Source of the DNA: Paenibacillus dendritiformis
Lineage (GTDB): Bacteria > Bacillota > Bacilli > Paenibacillales > Paenibacillaceae
Direction: 5' to 3'
DNA: 64,000 nucleotides
NCBI RefSeq assembly: GCF_945605565.1
Contig: NZ_OX216966.1
Span: forward strand, 5,014,001-5,078,000
Below, in pieces: positions 29,201-37,247 of the stretch. The translations under genes and the position numbers were made by a program. Each line of letters begins with the position of its first letter. Within the stretch, counting starts at the first letter, position 1. The notes under the pieces were generated by a model that saw only the letters and a program-made list of their open reading frames with translations, had not been told where the DNA came from and did not search any database.

Positions 29201-30219
29201 GCATCCTCCAAGAGAAGCGGATACAGCGGTTCCTCTTCCACCAGCTGCGTATCGGACAGCAGGGCAACATAACAAGGAAGATACTGCTTCTTCTGACCGG
29301 ATGTCTGGAAGCTCTTCCTCCGGTTCAACAGACTGAACAGCTGGTCCGCCAGCTGATGCGCCCCGCTGCGGCGATCCGCCAAATACCGCTGCGTCCGTTC
29401 GTCATCCCACGTATGCGGCAGCCATCGAAGCCAGCTCCATTCCGCGGCTTCGCGCTCGTCATAGAAGGCGGCCAGCTTCACTTCATCCGGCGAATGCCGG
29501 GTCGACAGCTGCGCCGTGATGATGCGGATCGCATTCATTACCGCTTCCCGTCCTCCGACGATGCCGATGACCTTGGCTGGATACAAGGGGAGCGCGATAG
29601 GCGCTTGCTCGACCTGCTTGAACTCTTCCGCGACTTCGCGGGCAGCATCGATCAACGGATCGCGCTCATAGCCGTCCACGCGCGGCACTTCAATCTCCAT
29701 ATAGAATGGCACCGTGCCGGTGCCGACTCGCACATGCATGAAATCGTCATCCGCCGGCCCGCGTTCCCACAGATTGCTGCTCCGGTTCTTGACGATCTGG
29801 TAGCATACTTCGGGCTCGCCATGGATCGCCTGCATGGCCTCCAATTGCTCCCTTGTCTTCTCCTGCAGTTCTTCCCGATGCTTATCCAATTGGGCGCGGT
29901 ACATCCGATCGCGCTCCACCTTGCGGCGCTCGTACACCTTCTTATTGTTCAAATACATAAAAAAAGGAAGAGTATACGACGTCAGCATCATAAAAATGGT
30001 CAACATCTGGAACATCATATAATTACTGTTGCCCATCTTGCCTGTCATCGACATATATATGTAAAAACCGACACTGACCAACGTCATAATAATCGGAATG
30101 ATAATCGTAATGATCGAAAATGTAGGACGGGTCGGTTCCGCCGGCGGGCGCAAAATCTCAAGCTTATCCCTGCGCAGCGTCGGCTTGATTCTAGGTGATC
30201 TCTGGTACAGTACGTTCAC
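26209..30219 (-). CDS. essC: Type VII secretion ATPase EssC/EccC, three FtsK/SpoIIIE domains, no FHA
   Basis: 1336 residues. Two membrane spans at about 35-56 and 67-89, then a DUF-like linker. Three ATPase domains: D1 with GTTGSGKS near 485 and LVIIIDE near 590, D2 with GMPGTGKT near 830, and D3 with SPMESGKTS near 1117 (Walker A kept but with E before S). The N-terminal two FHA domains of EssC from Staphylococcus and Bacillus are absent, so the layout is that of mycobacterial EccC. GTG 30219 is preferred, nine bases after GAGGAG; a TTG at 30228 is the alternative. It powers export of WXG proteins across the membrane. Confidence 0.93.
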   Translation of the reverse strand: MNVLYQRSPRIKPTLRRDKLEILRPPAEPTRPTFSIITIIIPIIMTLVSVGFYIYMSMTGKMGNSNYMMFQMLTIFMMLTSYTLPFFMYLNNKKVYERRKVERDRMYRAQLDKHREELQEKTREQLEAMQAIHGEPEVCYQIVKNRSSNLWERGPADDDFMHVRVGTGTVPFYMEIEVPRVDGYERDPLIDAAREVAEEFKQVEQAPIALPLYPAKVIGIVGGREAVMNAIRIITAQLSTRHSPDEVKLAAFYDEREAAEWSWLRWLPHTWDDERTQRYLADRRSGAHQLADQLFSLLNRRKSFQTSGQKKQYLPCYVALLSDTQLVEEEPLYPLLLEDAGRIDACTIVLSESKERLPMQCQLIVEVGESEGTYTHKTEEEGIVRHAFSADLMSLEGMDTLARYMAPIRLKRSAASDIPTVLTLFEMLGVKEIGQLDAASRWRKNRYPDTLPVPVGVRAGSKKIMLNLHDKIERKGHGPHGLIAGTTGSGKSEVIQSLIASLAAEFHPHELAFMLIDYKGGGMSNTFVDLPHVVGTITNLDDSLIERAKVSLRAELIRRQRILNDAGNLQHIDEYYRSDRRAEHPLPHLVIIIDEFAQLKKDQPEFMDELISIATIGRTLGVHLILATQKPAGVVDEKIWSNTRFRICLRVQSEGDSRDMLKIPNAAWITNPGRGYFQVGSDEVFEEMQFAWSGAPYLVKRKDEDASPVQIYEVRLNGKREPLLTGEELSSALMEKEPPKQLQVFIDHVAETARREGIERLPGPWLPPLPEHLELDEVLALRREEPEGPWQAEHPETELRAAVGLVDDLMQQRQEPLHMSMEQGHLAVYGMPGTGKTTFVQSLLMSLAKQFTPERWHGYVVDMGRMMKDIAQLPHIGSVMLAEEEDRIKRLFRYLGQQLAERKEMISEAGVKTIASYRRAAREQVPHLVVVIDGYLNFRTTYPEENELLEYLLREGGSLAITFVITANRVTDIFEKVRSNIPQAVSFELADPSDYYFAVGRPTKAPAQLPPGRGLVKGAVPPLEFQTALPSSGPDETERILRLRAEMKSIKEAWSGKEAPPIRPLPELVRLPELLQEPGRRAQDGSEGLYRVPVGLRSDDLEPFLIDLKEGPHFVVASPMESGKTSFLSSWMLSLAYHVSPGRLHIYAVDTRFGGEGISRLSGLPHVKGVAAREEEIPFLVQMIYDQVQNRTKEAHEPALLLVMDDADDLCKQLTDFSVKDQLSAIVRQGRDRNVHVVLAGVPSEFPTFGVDWFNDVKASQSGFLFGTIDANDLSFLRLPISESNSGSSGTKMLPPGQGYFMRRKFTKLKAAFPYTESWTPNEWSERIRERWNVPV

Positions 30220-30244
30220 GGCGAACAACTCCTCGTCTGAATCG

Positions 30245-30577
30245 CTACTTATTCGCTACCCTGTCCTTCTCTGGTTGAAACAGCATTCGTCTGCCATATG
30301 CAGGAAGCGAGTCGGTTGTCGTGGAGTAAGCCCGTTGGATGCGGATATGCGCGCCTTCGCGCAGCCCGGCCTCCGCCAGCCGTTGTTGTTCCTGTACTAC
30401 GAACCACAACCCTTCCGGTTGCTTCGCTTCGAGTATATATTGCACGTCTGTGCTCGGCGGCTCGCCGAACAATTTCAATCCGAGAATAGCTTTCAGCTGC
30501 AGGCCCGTGCAATCCTCCGACACCTCAATGTCGAACCACTCCTGGCCCTGCCTTCCTGAAGATACGGTAAGCATCAT
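30245..30577 (-). CDS. YukD/EsaB-like ubiquitin-fold protein
   Basis: 110 residues; first gene of the type VII operon. It has a beta-grasp pattern, LTVSSGRQGQEWFDIEVSED, GLQLKAILGLKLFGEPP, then VQEQQRLAEAGLREGAHIRI, as in YukD/EsaB. These are small cytoplasmic accessory proteins of Firmicute systems. GGAGGG stands nine bases before the ATG. Confidence 0.75.
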   Translation of the reverse strand: MMLTVSSGRQGQEWFDIEVSEDCTGLQLKAILGLKLFGEPPSTDVQYILEAKQPEGLWFVVQEQQRLAEAGLREGAHIRIQRAYSTTTDSLPAYGRRMLFQPEKDRVANK

Positions 30578-30736
30578 CGCAAGCGCCCTCCTCTTCCCAT
30601 ACGGATCAGAGCCGCTCCGGCTCCGCCTGTCTCATTTCACTCTACACCCGCGAGCGGATAGCGGTCAATCCGGGGCTATACAGCGCCGATTGCGGGGGGC
30701 GGACAGGACTGCTTCTACGACAGACTAGTATACATG

Positions 30737-30742
30737 ATTATA
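30737..30742 (-). promoter_or_regulatory. Probable promoter of the type VII operon
   Basis: Minus strand TGGTATAAT is a consensus extended -10 element, 160 bases before the YukD-like start. The -35 region is AT-rich but not consensus. The 160-base leader shows no obvious riboswitch. Confidence 0.5.
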
Positions 30743-30933
30743 CCATATCCGTACTTAGTATATATTGGAATTGCCCCGTTGAAATGAGCCATAAGAACGG
30801 AATTCGTGACAGAGTTCCAAAAAGAAGGTCAAGGCCATCCGCGGGTCTGACATTCGCTATTTCCCTGTATGTGCCTGACTGGCCGGACACTGGCCTGCTC
30901 AGGTTCCTGCTCATGCCTGTTCAGGTTCCCCCC

Positions 30934-31123
30934 CAAGCCTGCTTACGTTCGCTATCCCAATTACTCAGTCCGTTCCTTCTTATCTTCACTATCCCGATCA
31001 CTCAGTCCATTCCTTCTTATCATCACTATCCCAATCCGTCAGTCCGTAACTTCTTATCTTCACTATCCCAATCGGTCAGGTTTAGCAGCAGTCCTTCTTC
31101 TTCACTCTCCCCGTCGTTCAGAT
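30934..31123. repeat. 37-bp tandem repeats, about four copies plus decayed ends
   Basis: Units at 30971-31007, 31008-31044 and 31045-31081 are close copies (each has CTTCTTATC, CACTATCCC and CAGT/CAGG). A partial unit (30934-30970) and a diverged one (31082-31123) flank them. 37 is not a multiple of three and the frames are not conserved, so they are not coding. There are no spacers, so this is not a CRISPR array. Confidence 0.8.
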
Positions 31124-31270
31124 TGCCCCTCACTTCATTAGCCTATTTAAGAATTTATTCCACCTCCCGACTCCATCCTCGATTGCTTCAGAGAGTTTGA
31201 ACCATTCCTTGTTCTTGAACCGGGTCCATTATACAAGATGAGTAAAATGCAACATCGCTTACTGAGTGGA

Positions 31271-31491
31271 TGGGAGACTATGCAAAAGGAGTTTCCGTTT
31301 ATACATTTCCTGACGCTCTGGGATATTGGGCAAAAGAAGCTTCCCCGCCTACTCTGCTCCCTGACTCTAATGGGATACTGGTCAAAAGGATTTTCCGTTT
31401 ATAGTATTTTCTGACGCTCTGGGATATTGGGCAAAAGAAACTTCCTCGCCTACTCTGCTTCCTGACTCTATGGGATACTGGTCAAAAGGAG
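31271..31491. repeat. Two 100-bp tandem repeats built of 50-bp half-units
   Basis: Unit A 31283-31382 and unit B 31383-31482 are near copies, and a third begins at 31483. Inside each, the motif GGGATAYTGGKCAAAAG occurs every 48-52 bases, with a decayed fifth copy near 31273, so the base unit is about 50 bp. No reading frame runs through. The stretch 30743-31510 has no supported gene and consists mainly of these repeats and the 37-bp repeats. Confidence 0.8.
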
Positions 31492-31511
31492 TACAGAGAC
31501 TCCGAGCCGAT

Positions 31512-31538
31512 AAAAAAAGCTCCCGCATCGCGGAAGCC
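31512..31538 (-). terminator. Intrinsic terminator of the DUF1992 gene
   Basis: Minus strand stem GGCTTCCGC/GCGGGAGC with a GAT loop and one mismatch, followed by seven T, eleven bases after the stop at 31549. Confidence 0.75.
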
Positions 31539-31548
31539 CAAGCATCAA

Positions 31549-31911
31549 TTATTCCCATTTCGTCCATTGCGCCCGCATGTTTTCCTTCGTAATCGTTCCT
31601 TTTTGCAGCAGCGCATTCGGCACCATCGAGTTGTAGGTCCGGATGCTGCGGTTCAATTCCTCGATCGCCTGGTCCTCGGGCTCGCTTCCAAGCTCCTCCA
31701 TCTGACGCAGCAGCTGCTCAAGCTGACTTCGAATCTTTTTTTGAAGCTCCAGCCAGGAAGGGAGTACATGTGCTTCTTTCATGACGCTCTGGAGCGCATC
31801 CCCGCTTGCCACATCCAGCGGCTTGCCCTTGCCGGGCAGTTCGTCCATCCCGCCCGACTTCGCGTAACTCGAGAAAATCTCATCCATCCAGTCCCCGTGC
31901 CGCTCACTCAT
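31549..31911 (-). CDS. DUF1992 (DnaJ-homologue subfamily C-like) protein
   Basis: 120 residues. GGMDELPGKGKPLDV and the following helical KEAHVLPSWLELQKKI segment are the DUF1992 signature. No J-domain is present. ATG 31911 has GGAGGAG upstream; the longer frame is not needed. Function unknown; likely a helical cytoplasmic protein. Confidence 0.78.
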   Translation of the reverse strand: MSERHGDWMDEIFSSYAKSGGMDELPGKGKPLDVASGDALQSVMKEAHVLPSWLELQKKIRSQLEQLLRQMEELGSEPEDQAIEELNRSIRTYNSMVPNALLQKGTITKENMRAQWTKWE

Positions 31912-31995
31912 TTCCGCTCCTCCTCTGCTCCGCTTCCGAATCCTATATGTATGCCGACTCGGCTTCACTGCCGAAGCCAAGGCCAGGCAGGCGCC

Positions 31996-32946
31996 TCATG
32001 CGTACGCAGCTCCGCTCAAGATATCCTCCCGCATGCGTGCCAGAATAGCCTGCTCCTGATCGCTCCATTCCTCCGGCCGCTTGCTCGTCCGATGATACAG
32101 ATACGAGTAAATGGTTCGATAACGGAGGAAGAAGGGAACCCGCTCCCATTCCTTGGCAGGCAGCTTGTCCGCGTCCGCATATCCGGCCGCAAAAGCGTCC
32201 AAAAAACGGGATACGAAGGCCGGCCGTTCCTCACGGTTCCGCACGCTCATCGATGCCGCCTGCGCGGCAATCGCGATATCATACGCGTACCAGTGGCGCA
32301 TGCTGTCGCCGAAGTCCAGCACCGCCAACCGATCTCCAACCCGCAGCAGGTTGCCGTGATGAAGATCGTGATGGATGAGGCCGTAGCGATCCGCATCCTT
32401 AGGGAAGCGCTGCGCCTCCTGAACGCACTCGAGCCATAGCTCCCAGACAGGCGCATCATCTTCGAGGCGGCCGGTGCCGGCCGGAGTCAGCGCTTCACGA
32501 ACGAGCCGGTCGTCCGTCCAATCCAGGAACGGCGGAGCCCAAGCCGCCGAATAGTGCCGCGCCGCCCGGCGCAGCGTCCCCATCGTCTCCCCCCATTGGC
32601 GGAAAAGCAGCTCGTTCCACTGCTCCGGATCCCTCGGATGAATGGCAGCCCCGTTCAGCTTCTTCGTAACGACAGCGAACCATTCCCCGTCCAGCCGGGC
32701 CGTCATTCCCCCGTCCTTCGCCGGCACCGGCTCCGGCACCAGCAGGCCTTCTTTCCTTGCCTGCTTCATCCAGGCAAGCTCGGCCTCCACGAAGGCCGGA
32801 TCTTCGCGATCGAACCGGCAGCATTTGATGACCATGGCTCCGTCTGACGTCTCGTACACATGGTTATAGTACCCTCCAAGCAATCTCGAGCCTCGCGCAT
32901 CGATGCCGTAATCCTCTTCAATTGCGGGCACAAAATTTTCTATCAT
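31996..32946 (-). CDS. Aminoglycoside-phosphotransferase-fold kinase
   Basis: 316 residues. The APH/choline kinase catalytic loop reads LIHHDLHHGNLL and the metal site LDFGD. The N-lobe has YYNHVYE and the lysine in MVIKCC. This family includes small-molecule kinases (homoserine, choline, spore-coat CotS-like); the substrate is not known. ATG 32946 is preceded by GGGAGAGG, better than the upstream ATG at 33000. It follows the BadF-type gene closely on the same strand. Confidence 0.82.
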   Translation of the reverse strand: MIENFVPAIEEDYGIDARGSRLLGGYYNHVYETSDGAMVIKCCRFDREDPAFVEAELAWMKQARKEGLLVPEPVPAKDGGMTARLDGEWFAVVTKKLNGAAIHPRDPEQWNELLFRQWGETMGTLRRAARHYSAAWAPPFLDWTDDRLVREALTPAGTGRLEDDAPVWELWLECVQEAQRFPKDADRYGLIHHDLHHGNLLRVGDRLAVLDFGDSMRHWYAYDIAIAAQAASMSVRNREERPAFVSRFLDAFAAGYADADKLPAKEWERVPFFLRYRTIYSYLYHRTSKRPEEWSDQEQAILARMREDILSGAAYA

Positions 32947-33004
32947 TGTTCCCTCTCCCTTTCCGACGCCCTTCGAATCTGAGCACTCAACGTCACCCAT
33001 CCGG

Positions 33005-33994
33005 CTAATCCGACGCTCTTGAACGCGGGTGCCGCCGCAAGCGCGAGAGGATATCGGGCGTAATGGCTACGCCTATCGATTGCAGTGCCAAGACGATTGC
33101 CCCGGCCACAGGGGACAGCGCCGGCTCGACGACCTGGAAGCGCTTTCTGCCGGGCGCGCCCGCCTGCTGCAGCCGCTCGGCGACGATCCGGCGGATATAT
33201 GGATCCCGAATGACGCTGCCTACGAACGCGACGGATAGGGTCTCCTCGCTGAAGCGCGAGCCGACGATGCGTATCCCTTCCTCGATCGCGGAGGCAGCCT
33301 CGTCGCAGACGAGACGGGCCAGCGGAACGCCGGCCCCGGCCGCCCTCGTAACATAGGGCGCCATCTCGCCGAAGCGCCTCATACGTTCATGCTCGTCGGG
33401 GACGAAGCCGCGGGCTCCCAGCTCGCTCAGGTCATCGACGCTCGCCGTTCCCCAGTAGCGCAGGATCTCGCCTACCCAAGCCTCATCCGCCTCAGCCGCG
33501 TAGCCGGCAATGATTTTGTACACCGCTTCATAGGATAAAAATCGGGCCGCCGTCGCATAGTGGTGAAAATCCTGATTGCGCACGATGCGGCCCGCCTCGT
33601 TCACCCCGAACACGACGGAACCGGTTCCGGCTACCGCCATAATTCCCGGCTTCCCAAGAAAGGCTCCCGCATGCGCTACCATCCCGTCATTGACATGCCG
33701 CCTCACGATTGAAGCGGTTGCAGCGCCGAACGCGTCCGTGAATTCTTCTGCCCATACCATATCTTGTTCCGATTCGAGGCCGGCCAGGCCGGCGCACAGG
33801 GCGGCAATCGGGGCGCGGCCGGAACGTGCCGCCGCTTCCTGCAGCGCATCTCTGACATGCTGCTTCGCCTGCACATCCTTGTTCGGATTGCAGCAGCCGT
33901 TCTCGGCATAGGCGGTGACCGTGCCATCCAAGGAAGCCGTCATGACCCGCGTCGTCGTTCCCCCTCCATCGATGCCGATGACGATGTTGCCCAT
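33005..33994 (-). CDS. BadF/BadG/BcrA/BcrD-type ATPase, likely N-acetylglucosamine kinase
   Basis: 329 residues of the actin-like ATPase fold. PHOSPHATE1 motif GIDGGGTTTRV at 7-17, central AGTGSVVFG and a C-terminal PALSPVAGAIVLAL. In Firmicutes, members near this length phosphorylate GlcNAc or other amino sugars from wall recycling. GGGGGATG lies upstream. Its neighbour is another small-molecule kinase. Confidence 0.83.
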   Translation of the reverse strand: MGNIVIGIDGGGTTTRVMTASLDGTVTAYAENGCCNPNKDVQAKQHVRDALQEAAARSGRAPIAALCAGLAGLESEQDMVWAEEFTDAFGAATASIVRRHVNDGMVAHAGAFLGKPGIMAVAGTGSVVFGVNEAGRIVRNQDFHHYATAARFLSYEAVYKIIAGYAAEADEAWVGEILRYWGTASVDDLSELGARGFVPDEHERMRRFGEMAPYVTRAAGAGVPLARLVCDEAASAIEEGIRIVGSRFSEETLSVAFVGSVIRDPYIRRIVAERLQQAGAPGRKRFQVVEPALSPVAGAIVLALQSIGVAITPDILSRLRRHPRSRASD

Positions 33995-34036
33995 TCATGC
34001 ATCCCCCATATTCATATGATGAAGCGGCAGGACCGC

Positions 34037-34636
34037 TTATTTGGCCAGATAGCCACGCTCGACCGCCTGCTGGACCAGCTTTTCCGCGAACCTGCCCAAC
34101 TGCTGTGATCCTTCCTTGATTCCGCCGATGCGGGCCAGCACCCGGTCGCTGGTGATTCCATGTTCCTGCCATGATTTTCCTTCGGTCGTATAGTTATGAA
34201 TCAGAGGCTGCAGCCGGTCCAGCCCTGCCGCATATTGGGCCTCCGGTGTCTGGCGCTGCTCGAATTCCATCCAGAGCTGCATCATCTCATTCTTCTGCTC
34301 CTCCGGCAGCATGCCGAACAGCCGCTTCGCGGCCTTCGACTCTCTGGCGAATTTGTCTTCTTGCCCCTGCGCATCATAGGCGAACGTGTCTCCCGCGTCA
34401 ATCTCCACGATATCGTGAATGATGAGCATCTTGAGCACGCGCAGCAGATTCAGATTCCGCTCGTTGGCGTACTCGTGCAGCAGTATCGCCATCACCGTCA
34501 GATGCCACGTGTGCTCGGCGTCATTCTCATGCCGGCTCCGATCCAGCAAATACGATTGCCGGAAGACCGATTTCAATTTATCCACTTCTTTGATGAACTC
34601 GATATGCATTTCCAGTCTATCCTGCATGGATGCCAT
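34037..34636 (-). CDS. HD-domain hydrolase (YfbR-like nucleotidase)
   Basis: 199 residues. HD motif pieces: HENDAEHTWHLT (first His and HD pair), then MLIIHDIVEIDAGD. This is the pattern of the HD_3/YfbR group, which are metal-dependent 5'-nucleotidases acting on deoxynucleoside monophosphates. AAGGAGATT precedes the ATG. Confidence 0.85.
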   Translation of the reverse strand: MASMQDRLEMHIEFIKEVDKLKSVFRQSYLLDRSRHENDAEHTWHLTVMAILLHEYANERNLNLLRVLKMLIIHDIVEIDAGDTFAYDAQGQEDKFARESKAAKRLFGMLPEEQKNEMMQLWMEFEQRQTPEAQYAAGLDRLQPLIHNYTTEGKSWQEHGITSDRVLARIGGIKEGSQQLGRFAEKLVQQAVERGYLAK

Positions 34637-34740
34637 GATCGTCCAATCTCCTTCAATGCCTGTATTTTCCCGAAAGAGCGGTTCACGTCCGCGATCCGCC
34701 CCTTGGGATCGGTTGGCCCCCGTCTAGTGCTCTGCAGCGC

Positions 34741-35379
34741 TTACCGTTCGTCCCGGTGAATGACAGCGACGCTGGTCTGGCGGTTATTGAACGGATCATA
34801 GCCGTTCAGTATGCGGCCATGAATAATGCCATAGCGGCCCAGACGCTCATGCAGCCACACTTCCGGCTCTTCGTAAGCTCCGGTCTTCAACAGAAGCAGC
34901 TTGCCCTGCGGCGCCACGTGGTGCTCCAACAGAAAATGGATATACTCTTCTTCGTACTTCTCCGGCGCAATATCGAGCATCGTCGCCACGTAATCGAAGC
35001 GCCGCTCCGGTATCCAGGCGAAGGCGTTGCCGACATAGAAATGATCCGCGTAGGCCGGAAGACGTTCCTTCGCCAGCCCAATCAGCTTCTCGGAAATATC
35101 GAGCCCGTAAGGATCGATGGCAATGCCGCGCTCCTTCGTCCATTCGATGACAGACTCCAGCAAATAACCGTTGGCGCACCCGATATCCAGGAAGGATCCG
35201 GAATGCTCGACGGCATCGGCCACCGGCTTGCGCAGCGCCTTCCAGCGCTGTTCCGGTCCCGACATGCCCGATTGCTTCCAAGGCTCATCCGCACCGTATG
35301 ACAAATAAGCCGCTTCGGTATCCGCCTTCACTTGCTCGCACCATTGCTCCAATTCTTCGGGAATCGCTCTGTAGGGCAT
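34741..35379 (-). CDS. Class I SAM-dependent methyltransferase
   Basis: 212 residues. SAM-binding motif I FLDIGCANGYL at 63-73, motif II region GLDISEKLIGLAKERL and YVATMLDIAPEKYEEEY. ATG 35379 chosen for GAGGAGG seven bases upstream; the long upstream frame is out of context. The substrate is not known. Its leader can form a large hairpin (35407-35457). Confidence 0.85.
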   Translation of the reverse strand: MPYRAIPEELEQWCEQVKADTEAAYLSYGADEPWKQSGMSGPEQRWKALRKPVADAVEHSGSFLDIGCANGYLLESVIEWTKERGIAIDPYGLDISEKLIGLAKERLPAYADHFYVGNAFAWIPERRFDYVATMLDIAPEKYEEEYIHFLLEHHVAPQGKLLLLKTGAYEEPEVWLHERLGRYGIIHGRILNGYDPFNNRQTSVAVIHRDER

Positions 35380-35406
35380 ATGCAGTCCTCCTCTAATTAA
35401 GATAAC

Positions 35407-35457
35407 GGCGGCTGCACCTCGCATAGATCCATAATGGCCTGATAAGGAGCAGCCGCC
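35407..35457 (-). promoter_or_regulatory. Leader hairpin upstream of the methyltransferase gene
   Basis: Perfect 9-bp stem GGCGGCTGC (35407-35415) / GCAGCCGCC (35449-35457) with a 33-base loop, 28 bases before the start, followed on the minus strand by TTATCTTAATTAG and the RBS. No recognised riboswitch. Confidence 0.4.
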
Positions 35458-35552
35458 CAACCTGTACGACGGACAATGTATCTTTTCTTGACAAGAAGCA
35501 TCGCATATTTCGTCCCTCGGCGTCAACTGACGCCCTGCTGCCGTTCGATGAG

Positions 35553-35843
35553 GTGAACCGGATGCGGCGGACGGCGGCAATACGGGACAGGATGATGACA
35601 GGGAAAGAGAATAGAAGAGAAGGGAAACTGCCTCACTTCGATTGGAATGAGCGTGAAGCGGCAGCGGCCACAGACGCATCGCAAGCCAATGCGATCGAAG
35701 CCGCAGATCGCCGTTCGGAACAGGCCGGCATGCGGGGTGAATCCGGCCTTCGGGAAGAAGGCTTCGGGAACAGAGATGAGAATAAGGGATACTTCATCGC
35801 TTGGGTTCCGCTGCCAACAGGAGCCGTGCGCCTGCGGCTCTAG
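35553..35843 (+). CDS. Doubtful small ORF in a 460-base gap
   Basis: A 96-codon frame starting at GTG, polar and Ala/Glu/Arg-rich, with a weak GAGG before an internal ATG (35562). It shares its stop CTAG with the convergent hydrolase gene. No recognised family. It is the only frame of note in 35380-35839 and may well be chance. Confidence 0.2.
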   Translation: MNRMRRTAAIRDRMMTGKENRREGKLPHFDWNEREAAAATDASQANAIEAADRRSEQAGMRGESGLREEGFGNRDENKGYFIAWVPLPTGAVRLRL

Positions 35844-36805
35844 CCCTCCACCGCGGCCGCGCTCTCCGGCAGGCGCTCCCGGCGCTCTTGCTCACGCACC
35901 TCGGCGAGGAACTGGCTTACAGCCTCCCGGTACCCCTCCGGATCGGTGGGATAGGCCCCCGCATGCACCGCGTCGTCGACGATATGCAGCCGTCGGATGC
36001 CCTTCGTCTTCGCGTGATACAATTCTACGCTCATCGAGGTGGGCACGAAATCATCCTTGCCGCCATGGATGAGCAGCAGCGGAACTTCCTGCTCCCGAAT
36101 CCGTTCTATAGGCTTGACATCGCGCATGGAGAAGGCCGCCCGGCGCCGCAGCCTCCGATCGAGCATGCCCATGAAGGGAAAAATCGGCACCCGGTTCAAA
36201 TCCTTCAGCTGGTATCGCATCAGCTTCTCCAGATCCGAGTAGGGACAATCAGCAATGATGAAGCGGATATCCGGGTCCATCCCGGCATGCATCAGCACGG
36301 TGCCCCCGCCCATCGATTGCCCGTGCAGGCCGATATAAGCATCCTCGCCTACGCGGTGCCGGACCCATTCGATCCAGGCGTCAAGATCTTCCCGTTCATA
36401 ATAGCCGTAGGTTGCGTAACGTCCCTCGCTTCGTCCGTGACTGCGCTGGTCGATAAGCAGCACGTTGAAGCCTTCGTCTGCGAACAGCCGGATGAATTGG
36501 GACGAAAAGCCGTGATTCGCCGTATACCCGTGCACGATAATGACAACCTTCCGGCCGCCGGGGTGCGGCTCGATATAATATCCCCGCAGCCGGAACCCGT
36601 CCTTCGATAAGATGGATGCTTCTTCCTTCGGCAGCGCTTCGAATTCGCCCCTTGACATCAATCCCATGCCTTCCACCGTGGCGAACGAATCTTCGGGAAG
36701 CGAGCGCTTACCCAGGATCATGCGCCGGAACACATGGCTTCCCAGCAGATTCGCACTCACGATAACGATGAGCAGGACGCATCCCGCCGCCACATAACTC
36801 CACAT
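35840..36805 (-). CDS. Alpha/beta hydrolase, membrane-anchored
   Basis: 321 residues. An N-terminal membrane anchor (residues 3-25), then an alpha/beta hydrolase domain with oxyanion HGYTAN, nucleophile motif GQSMGG (Ser164), acid Asp near 251 (GGKDDFVP) and His near 281 (DAVHAGAY). This matches the YqkD/serine aminopeptidase-like hydrolases of Bacillus. ATG 36805 with AAGGGATG before it is preferred over upstream in-frame starts. Substrate unknown. Confidence 0.87.
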   Translation of the reverse strand: MWSYVAAGCVLLIVIVSANLLGSHVFRRMILGKRSLPEDSFATVEGMGLMSRGEFEALPKEEASILSKDGFRLRGYYIEPHPGGRKVVIIVHGYTANHGFSSQFIRLFADEGFNVLLIDQRSHGRSEGRYATYGYYEREDLDAWIEWVRHRVGEDAYIGLHGQSMGGGTVLMHAGMDPDIRFIIADCPYSDLEKLMRYQLKDLNRVPIFPFMGMLDRRLRRRAAFSMRDVKPIERIREQEVPLLLIHGGKDDFVPTSMSVELYHAKTKGIRRLHIVDDAVHAGAYPTDPEGYREAVSQFLAEVREQERRERLPESAAAVEG

Positions 36806-36869
36806 ACGATCATCCCTTTTTTGCAACGATATCATGATGAACATGCATACAATTTTACCCGGAGCGCCG

Positions 36870-37247
36870 CTACTGCCGTTCGAAGCGGACATAGCGCGCT
36901 CCCCGGACTAACAACCGACCGGCCTCCCCTTCTTCCAGCCGATGGAATTCATCGCGGCTTACCCTGTACTCCACGTACTCCCCGTCTTCCAGGCGAAATG
37001 CGACGTAATGGACAGCCAGCGAATGATGATGAACATCCCCGTCATGATGCATTCGTTCGCGGCGCAGCTCTATCCGCTTGCCCGCGACGGCAGAAGCTGC
37101 CGAGCGAACCGGCTGGCGGCAATGATGAAGCCACTGCACCGCCCCCCGCAGCACGGCGTAAGCGATGATACAGACGGCCAGGAACAACAGCAGCCGGAAA
37201 AAGGGGCCGATGAGGCCGTCAGCCGGAATCAGGGATAAGGAGTCCAT
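36870..37247 (-). CDS. DUF2500 family membrane protein
   Basis: 125 residues. One N-terminal membrane span (IGPFFRLLLFLAVCIIAYAVL), followed by a beta-rich domain: VAGKRIELRRER, HYVAFRLEDGEYVEYRVSRD and GRLLVRGARYVRFERQ. This is the DUF2500 pattern. ATG 37247 follows GGGGGGAG. Function unknown. Confidence 0.78.
   Translation of the reverse strand: MDSLSLIPADGLIGPFFRLLLFLAVCIIAYAVLRGAVQWLHHCRQPVRSAASAVAGKRIELRRERMHHDGDVHHHSLAVHYVAFRLEDGEYVEYRVSRDEFHRLEEGEAGRLLVRGARYVRFERQ

Noticed and set aside
30934-31491. Possible CRISPR array
   Set aside because: Repeat units follow each other without unique spacers, units are diverged, and no cas gene is near.
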